NCBI RefSeq assembly: GCF_036227125.1
Contig: NZ_CP109435.1
Coordinates: 4,960,001-5,024,000 of the forward strand
Length of the DNA: 64,000 nucleotides
Direction of reading: 5' to 3'
DNA from: Streptomyces sp. NBC_01485
GTDB taxonomy: Bacteria > Actinomycetota > Actinomycetes > Streptomycetales > Streptomycetaceae
Shown in pieces: positions 1 to 8,576 of the stretch. Numbering within the stretch: position 1 is the stretch's first letter; the number at the start of each line of letters is the position of its first letter. Both the position numbers and the translations under genes were made by a program. The notes below the pieces were generated by a model. It made no database searches. It was given only the letters and a program-made list of their open reading frames with translations, and was not told the origin of the DNA.

Positions 1-1012
1 GCCAGTCGGTCCAGCCCTCGTGCTCGGCGGTCTGGAGCAGCAGCGGCGGGTCGTCGCCCACCACCGGGGCGTGGACGAGGGACAGGTGCTGGCCCGGCAG
101 GCCCGTGGACTCGCCGAGGGCCTCGTCGTGGACGGTCTCCGCGTGGACGGCGGGGGTGGTGCCGCCGACCGTGAACACCTCGGCGGAGCGGACGGTCGGG
201 GAGGTGGTGTAGAAGGGCTGGCCGGGGAGGGGGTCGGTGACGCGGCAGCGCAGCCAGCCGGCCTCCTGGCCGCCGGAGCGGGACAGGACGTGGCCGCCGG
301 GGATGTGCAGGACGACCTCGCCGGGGCGGTTGAGGCCGCCGGTGCCGTCGCGGTCGACCTCGCACTCCTGCCAGCCGTCCTCCGTCCAGGCCTCCCAGAC
401 GAGCGGCGGCTGACGGGGGTCGACGCCGACGCCGTCCACGCGGCTGTCCAGTTCCAGGACGACCGCGCAGTGCGGGACGGCGGCGCTGAGGCCGAACAGC
501 ATGCAGTCGCCGGGCTGCGGGGCCTCGGCGAAGCAGAGCAGGTCCTTGCCCTCGGTGAGGTCGGTGGTCCTGTCCGTGACCGGCTCGCCCCGGTGCTGCA
601 CGACGAGGTGGCTCAACTGGCAGGGCACTACGGTGAGTTCGCGTTCCGTCGCGAAGACGACCGCGTCCTCGTTCTCGGTGCGGACCGTCGCGACCTCGGT
701 GCCCACGGGGAGGTGGATCGGCTCCTCCTGGGGCGCCGACAGCCAGAACGTCACCTCGGTGCGGGCGGCGGACGGCGGGAAGAGGCGGATGCCGGCCAGG
801 TCGAGGAAGGCGAGGTGGTTCTTCTCGGGGACGCGGTTGAGGCGGTAGACGATCTGGTCGGCCATGTGGGCGACCGTCTCGACGAGGGTCACGCCCGGGT
901 CGGAGACGTTGTGGTCGGTCCACTCCGGCGCACGCTGCTGGATGTAGCGCTTGGCGTCGTCGACGAACTGCTGGAAGCGGCGGTCGTCCAGGTTGGGAGA
1001 GGGCAGGGCCAT
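1..1012 (-). CDS. Baseplate J-like protein of the contractile injection system (partial, 3' end outside window)
   Basis: The reading frame is open from an ATG at 1012 to the window edge, giving about 337 N-terminal residues. The start is MALPSPNLDDRRFQQFVDDA, followed by a segment on being oriented to the next module (HNVSDPGVTLVETVAHMADQ), which is typical of the N-terminus of phage baseplate J/gp6-type proteins in eCIS loci. Baseplate J proteins form the wedge ring around the spike. The start codon overlaps the stop of the upstream gp25-like gene (ATGA), so the two are translationally coupled. The C-terminal half, and any further baseplate genes, lie off the left edge. The family call is from recognition of the N-terminal pattern and the gene order; it is firm as a baseplate gene and less firm as to the exact subfamily. 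Confidence 0.8.
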   Translation of the reverse strand, partial: MALPSPNLDDRRFQQFVDDAKRYIQQRAPEWTDHNVSDPGVTLVETVAHMADQIVYRLNRVPEKNHLAFLDLAGIRLFPPSAARTEVTFWLSAPQEEPIHLPVGTEVATVRTENEDAVVFATERELTVVPCQLSHLVVQHRGEPVTDRTTDLTEGKDLLCFAEAPQPGDCMLFGLSAAVPHCAVVLELDSRVDGVGVDPRQPPLVWEAWTEDGWQECEVDRDGTGGLNRPGEVVLHIPGGHVLSRSGGQEAGWLRCRVTDPLPGQPFYTTSPTVRSAEVFTVGGTTPAVHAETVHDEALGESTGLPGQHLSLVHAPVVGDDPPLLLQTAEHEGWTDW

Positions 1013-1479
1013 CAGCGTTCGCTTTCGGGAGCCGGGCCGGACCCGGGGCCGGAGCCAGGGCCGGGGGAGCCGGAAGCGTCCGGCTCGTCGTGGGACGGAA
1101 TGACGTAGAAGGGGAAGACGAGGCTGCGCGGGTTGTTGGTGCCGCGGATCGCGTAGCGGACGTCGATGAAGAGGACGCCCTGTTCGGCGCCCGCGGTGAC
1201 CTCGACGTCGGTGACCTCGATGCGCGGCTCCCAGCGGTCCAGGCTGGCGTACACCTCGTGCTGGATACGGCCGGCCGTCGCCTCGTTGACCGGGGCGAAG
1301 ACCAGGTCGTGGATGGCGCAGCCGTACTCCGGGCGCATCGGGCGCTCGCCCGGCGCGGTCGCGAGGATCAGCCGGATCGCCTCCTCGATCTCGCGTTCGC
1401 CGCTGACCAGGGCGATGCCCCCGGTGGGGCCGATGCGGAGCGGGAACGCCCAGCCCGAACCGACGAATTGCTCGGCCAT
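1012..1479 (-). CDS. GPW/gp25-like baseplate wedge protein
   Basis: This 155-residue protein has the gp25 pattern: a short N-terminus ending in FPLRIGPTGGIAL, then an EREIEEAIRLILATAPGERP segment followed by RPEYGCAIHDLVF and a later RWEPRIEVTDVEV stretch. gp25 is a lysozyme-fold baseplate wedge protein that nucleates sheath assembly in T4-like phages and eCIS. The last 20 residues are a Pro/Gly/Ser-rich tail not expected in the core fold. An AAGGAG-rich stretch precedes the ATG at 1479. It overlaps the baseplate-J start at its 3' end and lies 73 bp downstream of vgrG. Confidence 0.88.
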   Translation of the reverse strand: MAEQFVGSGWAFPLRIGPTGGIALVSGEREIEEAIRLILATAPGERPMRPEYGCAIHDLVFAPVNEATAGRIQHEVYASLDRWEPRIEVTDVEVTAGAEQGVLFIDVRYAIRGTNNPRSLVFPFYVIPSHDEPDASGSPGPGSGPGSGPAPESER

Positions 1480-1552
1480 CAGTCGGCCACCTGCCTTCTC
1501 CTTCTCCTGCTCCAGCTTCCGGATCGCACGGCGGGCCCGCGCTCTCGGTGCC

Positions 1553-3460
1553 TCACGGCAGCGGGTACGGCTTGGAGTTGACCATGACCACGCCCTGGAG
1601 CAGGAGGGTCGCGGCCCGGATGCCCACGTTGGCGGTGGAGTTGACCTGGATGGTGGCGCCCGCGCTCATCGTGGCGGCGCCGCCCGCCTTGAGGTTGAGC
1701 AGGCCCGCCGCGTCCACCGACACCACACCCGTCAGCGACCTGATGTTGACCAGGCTGCCCCGGATGGTGAGCGAACCGCCGCTCCTGATCGAGAGGTTGC
1801 GGCGGGCGGAGAGGGAGAGGTCGGTGCCGGCCTCGACGGACACCGCCCGGCTGCCCTTGATGCTGACCGCGCCCTTGCTGTCGACGGTGATCTCGGTCTT
1901 CGTCCGGTCCAGGTTGATGACGAGTTTGTCGTCGCCGGACGTCACCCGCACCCCCTGCTTCCGTCCGCCGGTCTTCTGGCTGAGCAGGTCGACGCGGTTG
2001 CCGTCCCGGTCGGAGAGGGTGTGCCGGGCCGCGCGGCGGCGGGCGCCGTCGTGCAGCGGCACGTCCTTGACGGGCGTCGGCTTGTCCTTGCCGTTGTAGA
2101 GGCCGCCGATGACGTACGGGTGGTCGAGGGCGCCCCGGTCGAAGGCGACCAGCACCTCGTCGCCGACGTCGAGCGGGAAGATCGACCCGCCGGCCTTGCC
2201 GCCCCACTGCACGACCCGCGTCCAGTCGCTGATGTAGGTGTCGTCGAGCCAGGGGAACTGGAGCTTCACCCTGCCCTGCTTGAGGGGATCCTGGATGTCG
2301 GTGACGAGGGCGTTGGTGGTGCCGGGCAGGTGCAGCCCGTTCGTCGTGCCGCCGCCCCCGCCCGAGGCCAGCCCGTACAGCGACCGCCACTGCCGTCCGC
2401 TGACGGTGACCCAGGCCTCGTAGTGCTTGCCGTCGCCGAAGACGTGCCGTACGGACGTGGCGGTGTACTTGCCCTCGAAGGGGGCGCCGACGTCGGCGAG
2501 CGTGACGGGCAGGCCGGGGCGGAGCTTCGGGGTGCCGCGCGCGATGACCTCCAGCTCGGCGAAGGAACCGGTGACGTCGTCGGCGAGGGCCTCAGCGGCG
2601 AACTTCACCTCCGTCTGCCGGTCGTACGGCGTCTGCGCGTCGACCAGTTTGGCCGGCTTGAACTTGGCGGCGGCCTCGCCGGGCGTCGTCCCGATGCTGA
2701 TGCCCGGGTTGGTCTTCGCGGGCGCGGTGGCGGTCAGCTTCTTCTTCGTCGTCACGTCCCAGCCGCGCGCCTCGACGGTCCCGACCTGCTCGGCGGCGGT
2801 GACGGCGGCCCGCAGCCGCAGGATGTCGGTGCCGGCTTCGAGGACGAACGGGCTCTTGTCACCCGGGGTGGAGGTGGCCGGCGCGCCGGACGCCGGGTCG
2901 GGCTTGAGGAACTGGAACTTCCCCTTCGCGTCGACCGACATGACCATCTCGTTCTCGTCGGCGAGCCGGGCGAGGAAGTCCCAGTCGGTGACGTTGGCCT
3001 GGCTGATGAACTCGTAGACCGTCTTGGTGGACTGGATCTTCCCGACCGGGACGCCGTCCTGCGCCGCCAGTTTGCGGGCGATGTCGGAGGCGCTCTGGTT
3101 GCGGTACGCGGCGACGCGGCGCTGGCGCATCAGGCGGTGGCCGAAGTCGTAGCCGCGGATCACGGTGAAGGTGCCGGTGCCGTCGTAGTCGGCCTCCAGA
3201 CCGCACACCTCGCCGGTGAGGAGCGGGTCGGCGGCGCCCTTGCCGTCGGCGATCGGGGTGAGGACGACGGGGGTGCCGAACTTGACGCCCAGCTTGCCGA
3301 GGACCTGACGGTAGGGGTCGCGGAAGGTCAGCCGGAAGGCGGCGGGGACGCCGAGCCCCTGGTCCACCCAGCCCTCGACGAGCAGCGGCGCGAAGTCGAC
3401 GGGCAGGGGACGGCCGCCCAGGGTGACCTGGATGACGCTGGAGAACGCGGACTGGACCAC
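1553..3460 (-). CDS. vgrG: VgrG-type spike protein
   Basis: Product of 635 residues if it starts at the GTG at 3460. That codon shares one base with the TAG stop of the upstream LysM gene (TAGTG) and has GAGGAGG about 10 bases before it. A longer open frame upstream exists but is antisense-type noise inside the LysM gene. Residues ~1-340 look like the gp27/gpD hub domain. Around residues 385-455 is the gp5 OB-fold (TDIQDPLKQGRVKLQFPW, then DVGDEVLVAFDRG and HPYVIGGLYNGKDKPT). The C-terminus is a repetitive beta-rich stem. In eCIS this trimer caps the tube and carries the tip or effectors. No extra toxin domain is visible after the stem. Confidence 0.93.
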   Translation of the reverse strand: MVQSAFSSVIQVTLGGRPLPVDFAPLLVEGWVDQGLGVPAAFRLTFRDPYRQVLGKLGVKFGTPVVLTPIADGKGAADPLLTGEVCGLEADYDGTGTFTVIRGYDFGHRLMRQRRVAAYRNQSASDIARKLAAQDGVPVGKIQSTKTVYEFISQANVTDWDFLARLADENEMVMSVDAKGKFQFLKPDPASGAPATSTPGDKSPFVLEAGTDILRLRAAVTAAEQVGTVEARGWDVTTKKKLTATAPAKTNPGISIGTTPGEAAAKFKPAKLVDAQTPYDRQTEVKFAAEALADDVTGSFAELEVIARGTPKLRPGLPVTLADVGAPFEGKYTATSVRHVFGDGKHYEAWVTVSGRQWRSLYGLASGGGGGTTNGLHLPGTTNALVTDIQDPLKQGRVKLQFPWLDDTYISDWTRVVQWGGKAGGSIFPLDVGDEVLVAFDRGALDHPYVIGGLYNGKDKPTPVKDVPLHDGARRRAARHTLSDRDGNRVDLLSQKTGGRKQGVRVTSGDDKLVINLDRTKTEITVDSKGAVSIKGSRAVSVEAGTDLSLSARRNLSIRSGGSLTIRGSLVNIRSLTGVVSVDAAGLLNLKAGGAATMSAGATIQVNSTANVGIRAATLLLQGVVMVNSKPYPLP

Positions 3461-4185
3461 TAGTAGCGCACCTCCTCGACGGCGGGCAGCACGAGTTCGA
3501 TGCCGTTCGGCAGGCGGGAGGGGTCGTCGATGCCGTTGACCTCGGCGATGGACCGCCAGGCGGCGGCGTCGCCGTACTCGCGCCAGGCGAGCGACTGGAG
3601 GGAGTCGCCGGCGACGACGCGGTGCACGCGCTGCGCGGTGAGCGCGCCGGACGTCGGGTTCTGGCCCTTCGTCTTGCTCGGGATCTCGTGCAGGCGCACC
3701 TGGCAGGTGGCGCGGATGGGGACGCCGGTCGTGCCGAAGAGCGAGTACGTGACGTCGATGCTGCTCACGTAGGCGGTGAAGCGGGCCGTGGAGAACGAGC
3801 CCCACTGGAACACCACCCACGGCGGGGAAGGCTGCTTGGCGGCGATGCTCTTGGTGGTGACCTCGCAGCACTCGAGCAGTGACTCGACCTTCTTCAGGAC
3901 GGTGTTGCTGCCGGGCTGGTCGGAGGAGTCGAGGAAGATCTCGACGGTCATCTCGCGCGGCTCGGGGCCCATGAACTCCGGTACGGAGCCGTCGCGGACG
4001 GCCGCGGTCGGGGTGACCTTCCACTGGGCGCGGCGGCCGAGCTGCAACTGCGACGGGTTGAAGTCGAACCCGAAGGACTTGATCAGTCCGCCGGGGGTGG
4101 TGCTGGTGCCGACCGGCGGTTCGTGGATCGCGAGGGTGGCACGGACCAGGCTCTTGCCGGCGCCGCCTTTGCTTCCCTTGGCCAT
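3460..4185 (-). CDS. CIS tube-initiator/hub adaptor protein with C-terminal LysM domain
   Basis: Product of 241 residues. The N-terminal two thirds (IKSFGFDFNPSQLQLGRRAQ, later PEPREMTVEIFLDSSDQPG) match the CIS tube/Afp7-type adaptor that joins tube to spike. Residues ~183-232 form a LysM module (HRVVAGDSLQSLAWREYGDA ... LPNGIELVLP). In injection systems the LysM of this protein is structural and need not bind cell wall. It ends in the TAG that overlaps the vgrG start, so hub and spike are coupled. The ATG at 4185 opens a Lys/Gly-rich start (MAKGSKGGAGKS). Confidence 0.88.
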   Translation of the reverse strand: MAKGSKGGAGKSLVRATLAIHEPPVGTSTTPGGLIKSFGFDFNPSQLQLGRRAQWKVTPTAAVRDGSVPEFMGPEPREMTVEIFLDSSDQPGSNTVLKKVESLLECCEVTTKSIAAKQPSPPWVVFQWGSFSTARFTAYVSSIDVTYSLFGTTGVPIRATCQVRLHEIPSKTKGQNPTSGALTAQRVHRVVAGDSLQSLAWREYGDAAAWRSIAEVNGIDDPSRLPNGIELVLPAVEEVRY

Positions 4186-4211
4186 GACGTCCTCGTCTTG
4201 TCTGTCTTCTG

Positions 4212-4297
4212 CTGGTCGGTGGTGGGCCGGCTGCTGGCCGGTCGGTGCTGGTCGGTCGGTTGTCAGTCGGTCGGTTGTCGGTCGGTCGTCAGTCGGT
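4212..4297. repeat. Short GTCGGT-type tandem repeats between tube gene and LysM gene
   Basis: The spacer upstream of the LysM gene is built from repeats of GTCGGT/GTCAGTCGGT units, continuing a few bases into the 3' end of the second tube gene, whose stop is at 4289. No hairpin strong enough to call a terminator is visible. It is probably slippage-prone filler. Confidence 0.6.
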
Positions 4298-4714
4298 GAA
4301 GCCGTGGTGGGTGATCTCCAGGACCTCCGTGGCCACGCCCGGGCTGTCGGGGCTGAGTGACGGCCCCTGCCAGCTCACCGGCAGTACGTCGATGAGGCCC
4401 CACCGGGCGACCTCCGAGCCGTCCGCGCGCAGCGCCGCGATCTGGGCGGTCGGGCGGGTCACCCCGGTGGTGACCGACGAGATCCACTTCGCGACCTTCG
4501 TCGTGTCCGGGGTGAGGGGCCGGGTCAGCCGGATCGTGGAGAACGTGACCCGGGACGGCAACTGCCACACGAACCCGTTGTTCCCGCCCTCCTGGCGGTG
4601 CTCGATCTCCACCTGGGACGAGAGTCCCTCACACCCGTTGAAGTAACCGAGGCTCTCGCCGTCGATGGTCAGGGTGAAGAAGATGGTGGATCCCGGGTCG
4701 AGATCGGAGGGCAT
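4289..4714 (-). CDS. Tail tube protein (T4 gp19-like), second copy
   Basis: Product of 141 residues with the gp19/Hcp-fold signature: an N-terminal FFTLTIDGESLGYFNGCEGL (the 'F-x-V/L-x-I-dG ... F-x-c-x-GL' pattern), an EIEHRQEGGNNGF loop, a VTFSTIRLTRPLTPDTTKVA strand-helix, and a C-terminal ATEVLEITHHGFTD. eCIS loci usually carry one main tube protein and one or two modified copies near the hub. Given its place next to the LysM and VgrG genes, this is likely the hub-proximal tube protein, with 9088-9531 as the main polymer. It is separated from the low-complexity gene upstream by 91 bp. Confidence 0.9.
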   Translation of the reverse strand: MPSDLDPGSTIFFTLTIDGESLGYFNGCEGLSSQVEIEHRQEGGNNGFVWQLPSRVTFSTIRLTRPLTPDTTKVAKWISSVTTGVTRPTAQIAALRADGSEVARWGLIDVLPVSWQGPSLSPDSPGVATEVLEITHHGFTD

Positions 4715-4805
4715 CGGGTGCCTTGCCTTTTCTGGGAGGGGAGGGGAGGGGCAGGAAGGGGCGGGGGAAGGCAGTCGGGGCGGGCGTTGTGGGGAGGGGC
4801 GCGGG

Positions 4806-7800
4806 TTAGCGGCGGGGGTCGCGGAGTCGGCCTATTCGTTCGCGGTCCAGGCGGAGTTCGGTGCGCAGGAGGCGGGTGATGCGGCCGGTCAGGCGGTGCG
4901 TCAGCTCGTCGAGCTGGAAGTCCGTGAGGGAGCGGGGGTCGAAGCCGGGGGGTGCCTCGGTGGGGGTGGTGGTCTTGGGTGCGGGTTTGGGGGTGGGTGC
5001 GGGTGCCGGGGTGGGGGCCGGGGCTGTCTTGGGTGCGCTGCGGGGTGCGGGTGGCGCGGGTGGTGTGGGGAGGCGCTGGATCGTGGGGGCGGGGATGGGG
5101 GTGAGGGCGGCGGGCTGGGCTGACGGTGCCGGTGGGGTGGCGGGGCGTACCGGGGTGGGCAGCGGGCTGTGCTGGATGGTGGGGGGTGTGGGGGCGTTCG
5201 GGTTCGCGTGGGGGGCGTGCGAGGGCGTGGGGTACGGGCGGGCTATGGGCTGGCCTGTGGCTGCGCCGGGTGCGGTGCGGCGCAGGGGTACGGGGGCTGT
5301 GACCGGGCGGCGCTGTACGGGCGGCGGCGGGGACAGCGGGGGTACGGGGTGTACGGGGTGTGCGGCGTGCACGGGCGTCGTCTTGGGGGGCTTGGGGTGC
5401 AGCGGGTGGGCGACGGGGGCGGTCGTCGCGGCGGTTCGGGGGTGCGTCTGGGTGCCGGTGGACGCGGGGGTGGGCAGCGGGAGTTGGGCGGCGACGGGTG
5501 GCGGTGGTGGTGTGGTGGTGCGTTGTGCGACGGGGTGTGTGGCTGCGGGGCCGGTTGTCGTACGGGGGGTGGCGTCGGCGGGGAGGGGGGCGCCCAGTAG
5601 GGGGCGTGCGGGGGGTGCGGGCGGCGTGGGGGGTGCCGGTGTGGTGGCGCGCTGGATGGGGGCGCCGAGGGGGGAGGGCGGAGTCACTGAGGGGGTGACG
5701 GGGGTTGCCGTCGGGCGGGGGCGGTTCGAGGGGAGGCTCGTGGGGGCGCCGAGGCCTGTCCGACGTGCGGGCGCGGGGGCGGGTATGGGGGAGGCGGCCC
5801 GTTGAACGCTCGTCGAGGACGCGGAACTGATGTTGGGAGAAGGGGAGTTGACGGACGGGCGCGCGGGACCGGTCGGGGCCGGGGCGGGAGCGGCGGGGCG
5901 CGTCGGTGTGGTGGCCGCCACGGGGGGCGTCGCAGTGCGTTGCACGTCGAGGGATGGCGTACGAGCGCCGTCGGTCGGGCCCGAGCCGGTGCGTGGAGCA
6001 GGGGCGGGGGCAGGGGCAGAAGCGGAGCCGGAAGTGCGGGCGGCCGACGACCCGGTGCGGGTGTCGGCGCTGGGGGCGGGGCGTCCGCTCACGGGGTGAG
6101 GCGTGCTCGCGGCGGGTGGGCTGTGGGTGGGTGTCGGGCCAGGGGCCTTGCTTCCGGGCCGAGGTGCGGTGGAGGTGCTGCTCGGCGTGGACGGTGTCGT
6201 GCGTCCCGCTACGGCACGCTGCACGTTGCGATCACCGGCACTGCTCGCCGTCGCGGCGGGTGGCACGGTCGCAGCCCTCGACGCGGTAGGCGACGGCGTT
6301 GCACTGGAGGTCGCCGGGAGCGGCTGGACGGAACCGGTCCGCACGGTGGGCGGGACGCCGTCCACCGCCGACGGACCGGAGGCCGTGCGCGGTCCATCTG
6401 CGTGCGGTACCGCTCGCTGCGCGGCGACCGGGTTCCCACTGGGCGTTACCGGGGAAAGGGGTGCCGTATTGCTCTCCACTGCACGGGAGTTGCTGGGCGC
6501 GGTGGCGTCCCCGTCGCCATGACGGGGGGCTGCCCGCTGGATCTCGACCGGTTGCTGGGACGGCGTACCGGCCGCCTTTGGCGTCGGGGTGTTGGTGCCG
6601 GCCGGGGTGGCGTCCTCGTGGCGGGGTAGCGCGCGCTGGATGCCGGGCGGCTGGGGGGAGGGCGTACTGGCCTGTGCAGTGGGGGAGTTGAGCGGCGCGG
6701 CGCGTTCGTTTCGGGGTGCCGCCGGGGTGTTGGCCGGGGCAGCGCCTTCGTTACCGGGTACCGCCCGCTGGAGCCCGACAGGCCGGGGAGACGGCGTCCC
6801 GCCCGTTGCCGCCGGGGCGTCGGTCGAGGTGTCGCCCTCGTGCCGGGGCACCACACGCTGGATCCCCACCGGCTGTCCACCGGACGTCGCGGCAGGAGTC
6901 GGCGTACCTCCCGTGCTAGCCGCCGCCGTCGGCCCCGCCGTCGCGGGAGCCGCAGCGGCGTTCGGGCCCTGTCGCGGGCCGGGAGCAGGTTCCTTGCCGC
7001 TCGCCGTGCCTCCGCCGTCGGTGTCCGTACCCGTACCCGTACCCCGGCTGGAGGCCTGACCTGATCCACCGCCCCCAGACGGCGTCGCGGGCGCGGACGT
7101 CGACGCGGATGCCGCCCGGGCAGGCAGCGTACGCCGCTGAACCGGTGCGGACACCGACCTCGTCAGCGGGGCCGAACTCGTCGCCGGTGCCGGACTCGCC
7201 GGGGAGACACGGATGCCCCGCGTCGGGAAGACGGCAACGGGAACGCTCCGCTCTGCCGGCCGCGCCGTCACCACAGGCACCGCCGGGGCAACCGGAGCCC
7301 CCGGAACGGGGGAAGCCGCCGGATACGTGGGCGCGGCGGCACGCTCGGACGATCGCGGCACCGAACCCGAAACAGAAGCTGGAGCCGAACCCGCAGCCCG
7401 GCGCTGAGCCCAGGCTTGCCCCGAAGCCGAAGCCGAAGCCGAAGCCGAAGCCGAAGCCGGAGCCGCGCCCGAACCCGGACCCGGACCCGAGCCCGCAGCC
7501 CGGCCCTGACCCGGAGCTGAGCCCGTCGTCGCAGCCGAACCCCGAGCCGGCGCTGATCCCCGAGCTCTAGCCGAACTCCGAGCCGATGCTGAACCCGTAG
7601 CCGTAGCCGACCCCCGAGCCGGCGCTGAACCCGTAGCCGTAGCCGACCCCCGAGCCGGCGCTGAACCCGTAGCCGTAGCCGACCCCCGAGCCGGCGCTGA
7701 ACCCGTAGCCGTAGCCGACCCCCGACCCGGCGCTGAACCCGTAGCCGTAGCCGACCCCCGAGCCGATGCTGCACCTGGAGCCGCAGCCGAACCCGAACCC

Positions 7801-8414
7801 GCAGCCGAACCCCGAGTCTGAGCCGACCCCGGAACCACAGGCGAAGCCGCAGCCCAAACCGGAGTTGAACCCGCACCCGCACCCGCACCCGCACCCGGCG
7901 CCCAAGCCGAAGCAGGACCGCCGCTCGAAGCCGTACCCCCCGCCGCCGTAGCCGGGCCCCCGCCCGGAGTCGAGGGCACCGTCCGCTGCAACTGGGTCGG
8001 TCGAGGCGGCGCAGCCACCCGCTCGGGTTCCGCGACCGGCGGGTTCGTCGCCCGCAGGCTGCTCATCAGGCCGCCCGGGCCCGAGTCCAGCACCGCGTGG
8101 GAGCGGGTGCCGATGAAGGAGGGGTTCTGCCAGGTGGCCAGCCGGCCGCCGAACCCGGAGTCGGCGACGCCCGCCGCCCCTCCGAGGGTCGCCCGCTGGA
8201 TGGGAGGCAGCGCCGTCCAGGCGGCCGGCACGACACGCGGCGCCGAACCGACACCACCCGCCGAACCGCCGTCGCCCGTCGAACCCGAAGCACCGCCGCC
8301 CGCCGCCGACGTACCGGCGTCGCCGCCCGCCGACGTACCGGCGACGCCCGACGACGTACCCGCGTCACCGCCGGAGGCACCCCGGCCGCCCCGCAGACGT
8401 TCCAGGAACCCCAT
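4806..8414 (-). CDS. Very long low-complexity Ala/Pro/Ser/Thr protein of the eCIS locus with recurring QR motifs
   Basis: Product of 1202 residues, starting MGFLERLRGGRGASGG. The only sequence that looks folded is near the N-terminus (residues ~60-110: ATLGGAAGVADSGFGGRLA, TWQNPSFIGTRSHAVLDSG) and at the C-terminal ~45 residues, a charged helix (LTDFQLDELTHRLTGRITRL ... LRLDRERIGRLRDP). Between them is a Pro/Ala/Ser/Thr/Gly linker in which about 15 short motifs of the form (I/V/L/A)QR(A/T/V) recur, many as QRAVP or QRALPRHE. A tandem 12-residue repeat lies around residues 215-280. Similar genes in Streptomyces eCIS loci are often annotated 'syndecan' or 'extensin'. The C-terminal helix and place in the cluster suggest a structural or scaffold role; that is inference, and the function is unknown. 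Confidence 0.8.
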   Translation of the reverse strand: MGFLERLRGGRGASGGDAGTSSGVAGTSAGGDAGTSAAGGGASGSTGDGGSAGGVGSAPRVVPAAWTALPPIQRATLGGAAGVADSGFGGRLATWQNPSFIGTRSHAVLDSGPGGLMSSLRATNPPVAEPERVAAPPRPTQLQRTVPSTPGGGPATAAGGTASSGGPASAWAPGAGAGAGAGSTPVWAAASPVVPGSAQTRGSAAGSGSAAAPGAASARGSATATGSAPGRGSATATGSAPARGSATATGSAPARGSATATGSAPARGSATATGSASARSSARARGSAPARGSAATTGSAPGQGRAAGSGPGPGSGAAPASASASASASASGQAWAQRRAAGSAPASVSGSVPRSSERAAAPTYPAASPVPGAPVAPAVPVVTARPAERSVPVAVFPTRGIRVSPASPAPATSSAPLTRSVSAPVQRRTLPARAASASTSAPATPSGGGGSGQASSRGTGTGTDTDGGGTASGKEPAPGPRQGPNAAAAPATAGPTAAASTGGTPTPAATSGGQPVGIQRVVPRHEGDTSTDAPAATGGTPSPRPVGLQRAVPGNEGAAPANTPAAPRNERAAPLNSPTAQASTPSPQPPGIQRALPRHEDATPAGTNTPTPKAAGTPSQQPVEIQRAAPRHGDGDATAPSNSRAVESNTAPLSPVTPSGNPVAAQRAVPHADGPRTASGPSAVDGVPPTVRTGSVQPLPATSSATPSPTASRAATVPPAATASSAGDRNVQRAVAGRTTPSTPSSTSTAPRPGSKAPGPTPTHSPPAASTPHPVSGRPAPSADTRTGSSAARTSGSASAPAPAPAPRTGSGPTDGARTPSLDVQRTATPPVAATTPTRPAAPAPAPTGPARPSVNSPSPNISSASSTSVQRAASPIPAPAPARRTGLGAPTSLPSNRPRPTATPVTPSVTPPSPLGAPIQRATTPAPPTPPAPPARPLLGAPLPADATPRTTTGPAATHPVAQRTTTPPPPPVAAQLPLPTPASTGTQTHPRTAATTAPVAHPLHPKPPKTTPVHAAHPVHPVPPLSPPPPVQRRPVTAPVPLRRTAPGAATGQPIARPYPTPSHAPHANPNAPTPPTIQHSPLPTPVRPATPPAPSAQPAALTPIPAPTIQRLPTPPAPPAPRSAPKTAPAPTPAPAPTPKPAPKTTTPTEAPPGFDPRSLTDFQLDELTHRLTGRITRLLRTELRLDRERIGRLRDPRR
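7583..7770. repeat. 36-bp tandem repeat inside the low-complexity eCIS gene (about 5 copies)
   Basis: A 36-bp unit is repeated about five times with single-base changes, encoding RGSATATGSAPA on the minus strand. Because the unit is in frame and has no spacers, it is a coding minisatellite and not a CRISPR array. Copy number can change by slippage without breaking the frame. Confidence 0.85.
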
Positions 8415-8417
8415 GCC

Positions 8418-8576
8418 TCAGCCCTCCGCCCGGCCCCTGGTCACCAGGGTCGCGATCTGGTCGGCGTAACGGCGCCGGTCGTGGTGTTCCAGGTCGAGGA
8501 TGTCGTCCTGGCTCCAGTGGAAGTGGTAGGCGACGTACGCGATCTCCTCGTGCATCCGGTCGGTCGCGTACGTCAC
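8418..8576 (-). CDS. Small eCIS-locus protein, DUF6760-like (52 residues)
   Basis: It starts at the GTG at 8576, which overlaps the TGA of the upstream gene (GTGA). The product is VTYATDRMHEEIAYVAYHFH continuing to WSQDDILDLEHHDRRRYADQ and ending RGRAEG. A tiny His/Asp-rich helical protein in this position is characteristic of Streptomyces and other eCIS/phage tail loci, where it follows the zinc-motif chaperone gene, and it resembles gene products of the small T4-gp-like class that help baseplate assembly. It ends only 4 bp before the low-complexity gene. A longer start in the same frame would lie inside the upstream gene and is not needed. Confidence 0.75.
   Translation of the reverse strand: MTYATDRMHEEIAYVAYHFHWSQDDILDLEHHDRRRYADQIATLVTRGRAEG

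Noticed and set aside
20-3463. Long plus-strand open frames opposite the baseplate, VgrG and LysM genes
   Set aside because: They are antisense shadows typical of high-GC DNA: composition is Arg/Ala/Gly-rich with no family pattern, while the minus strand carries clear phage-tail proteins with coupled starts.
7583-7770. Regular repeats resembling a CRISPR array
   Set aside because: The 36-bp units are contiguous without unique spacers and encode an in-frame 12-residue repeat.
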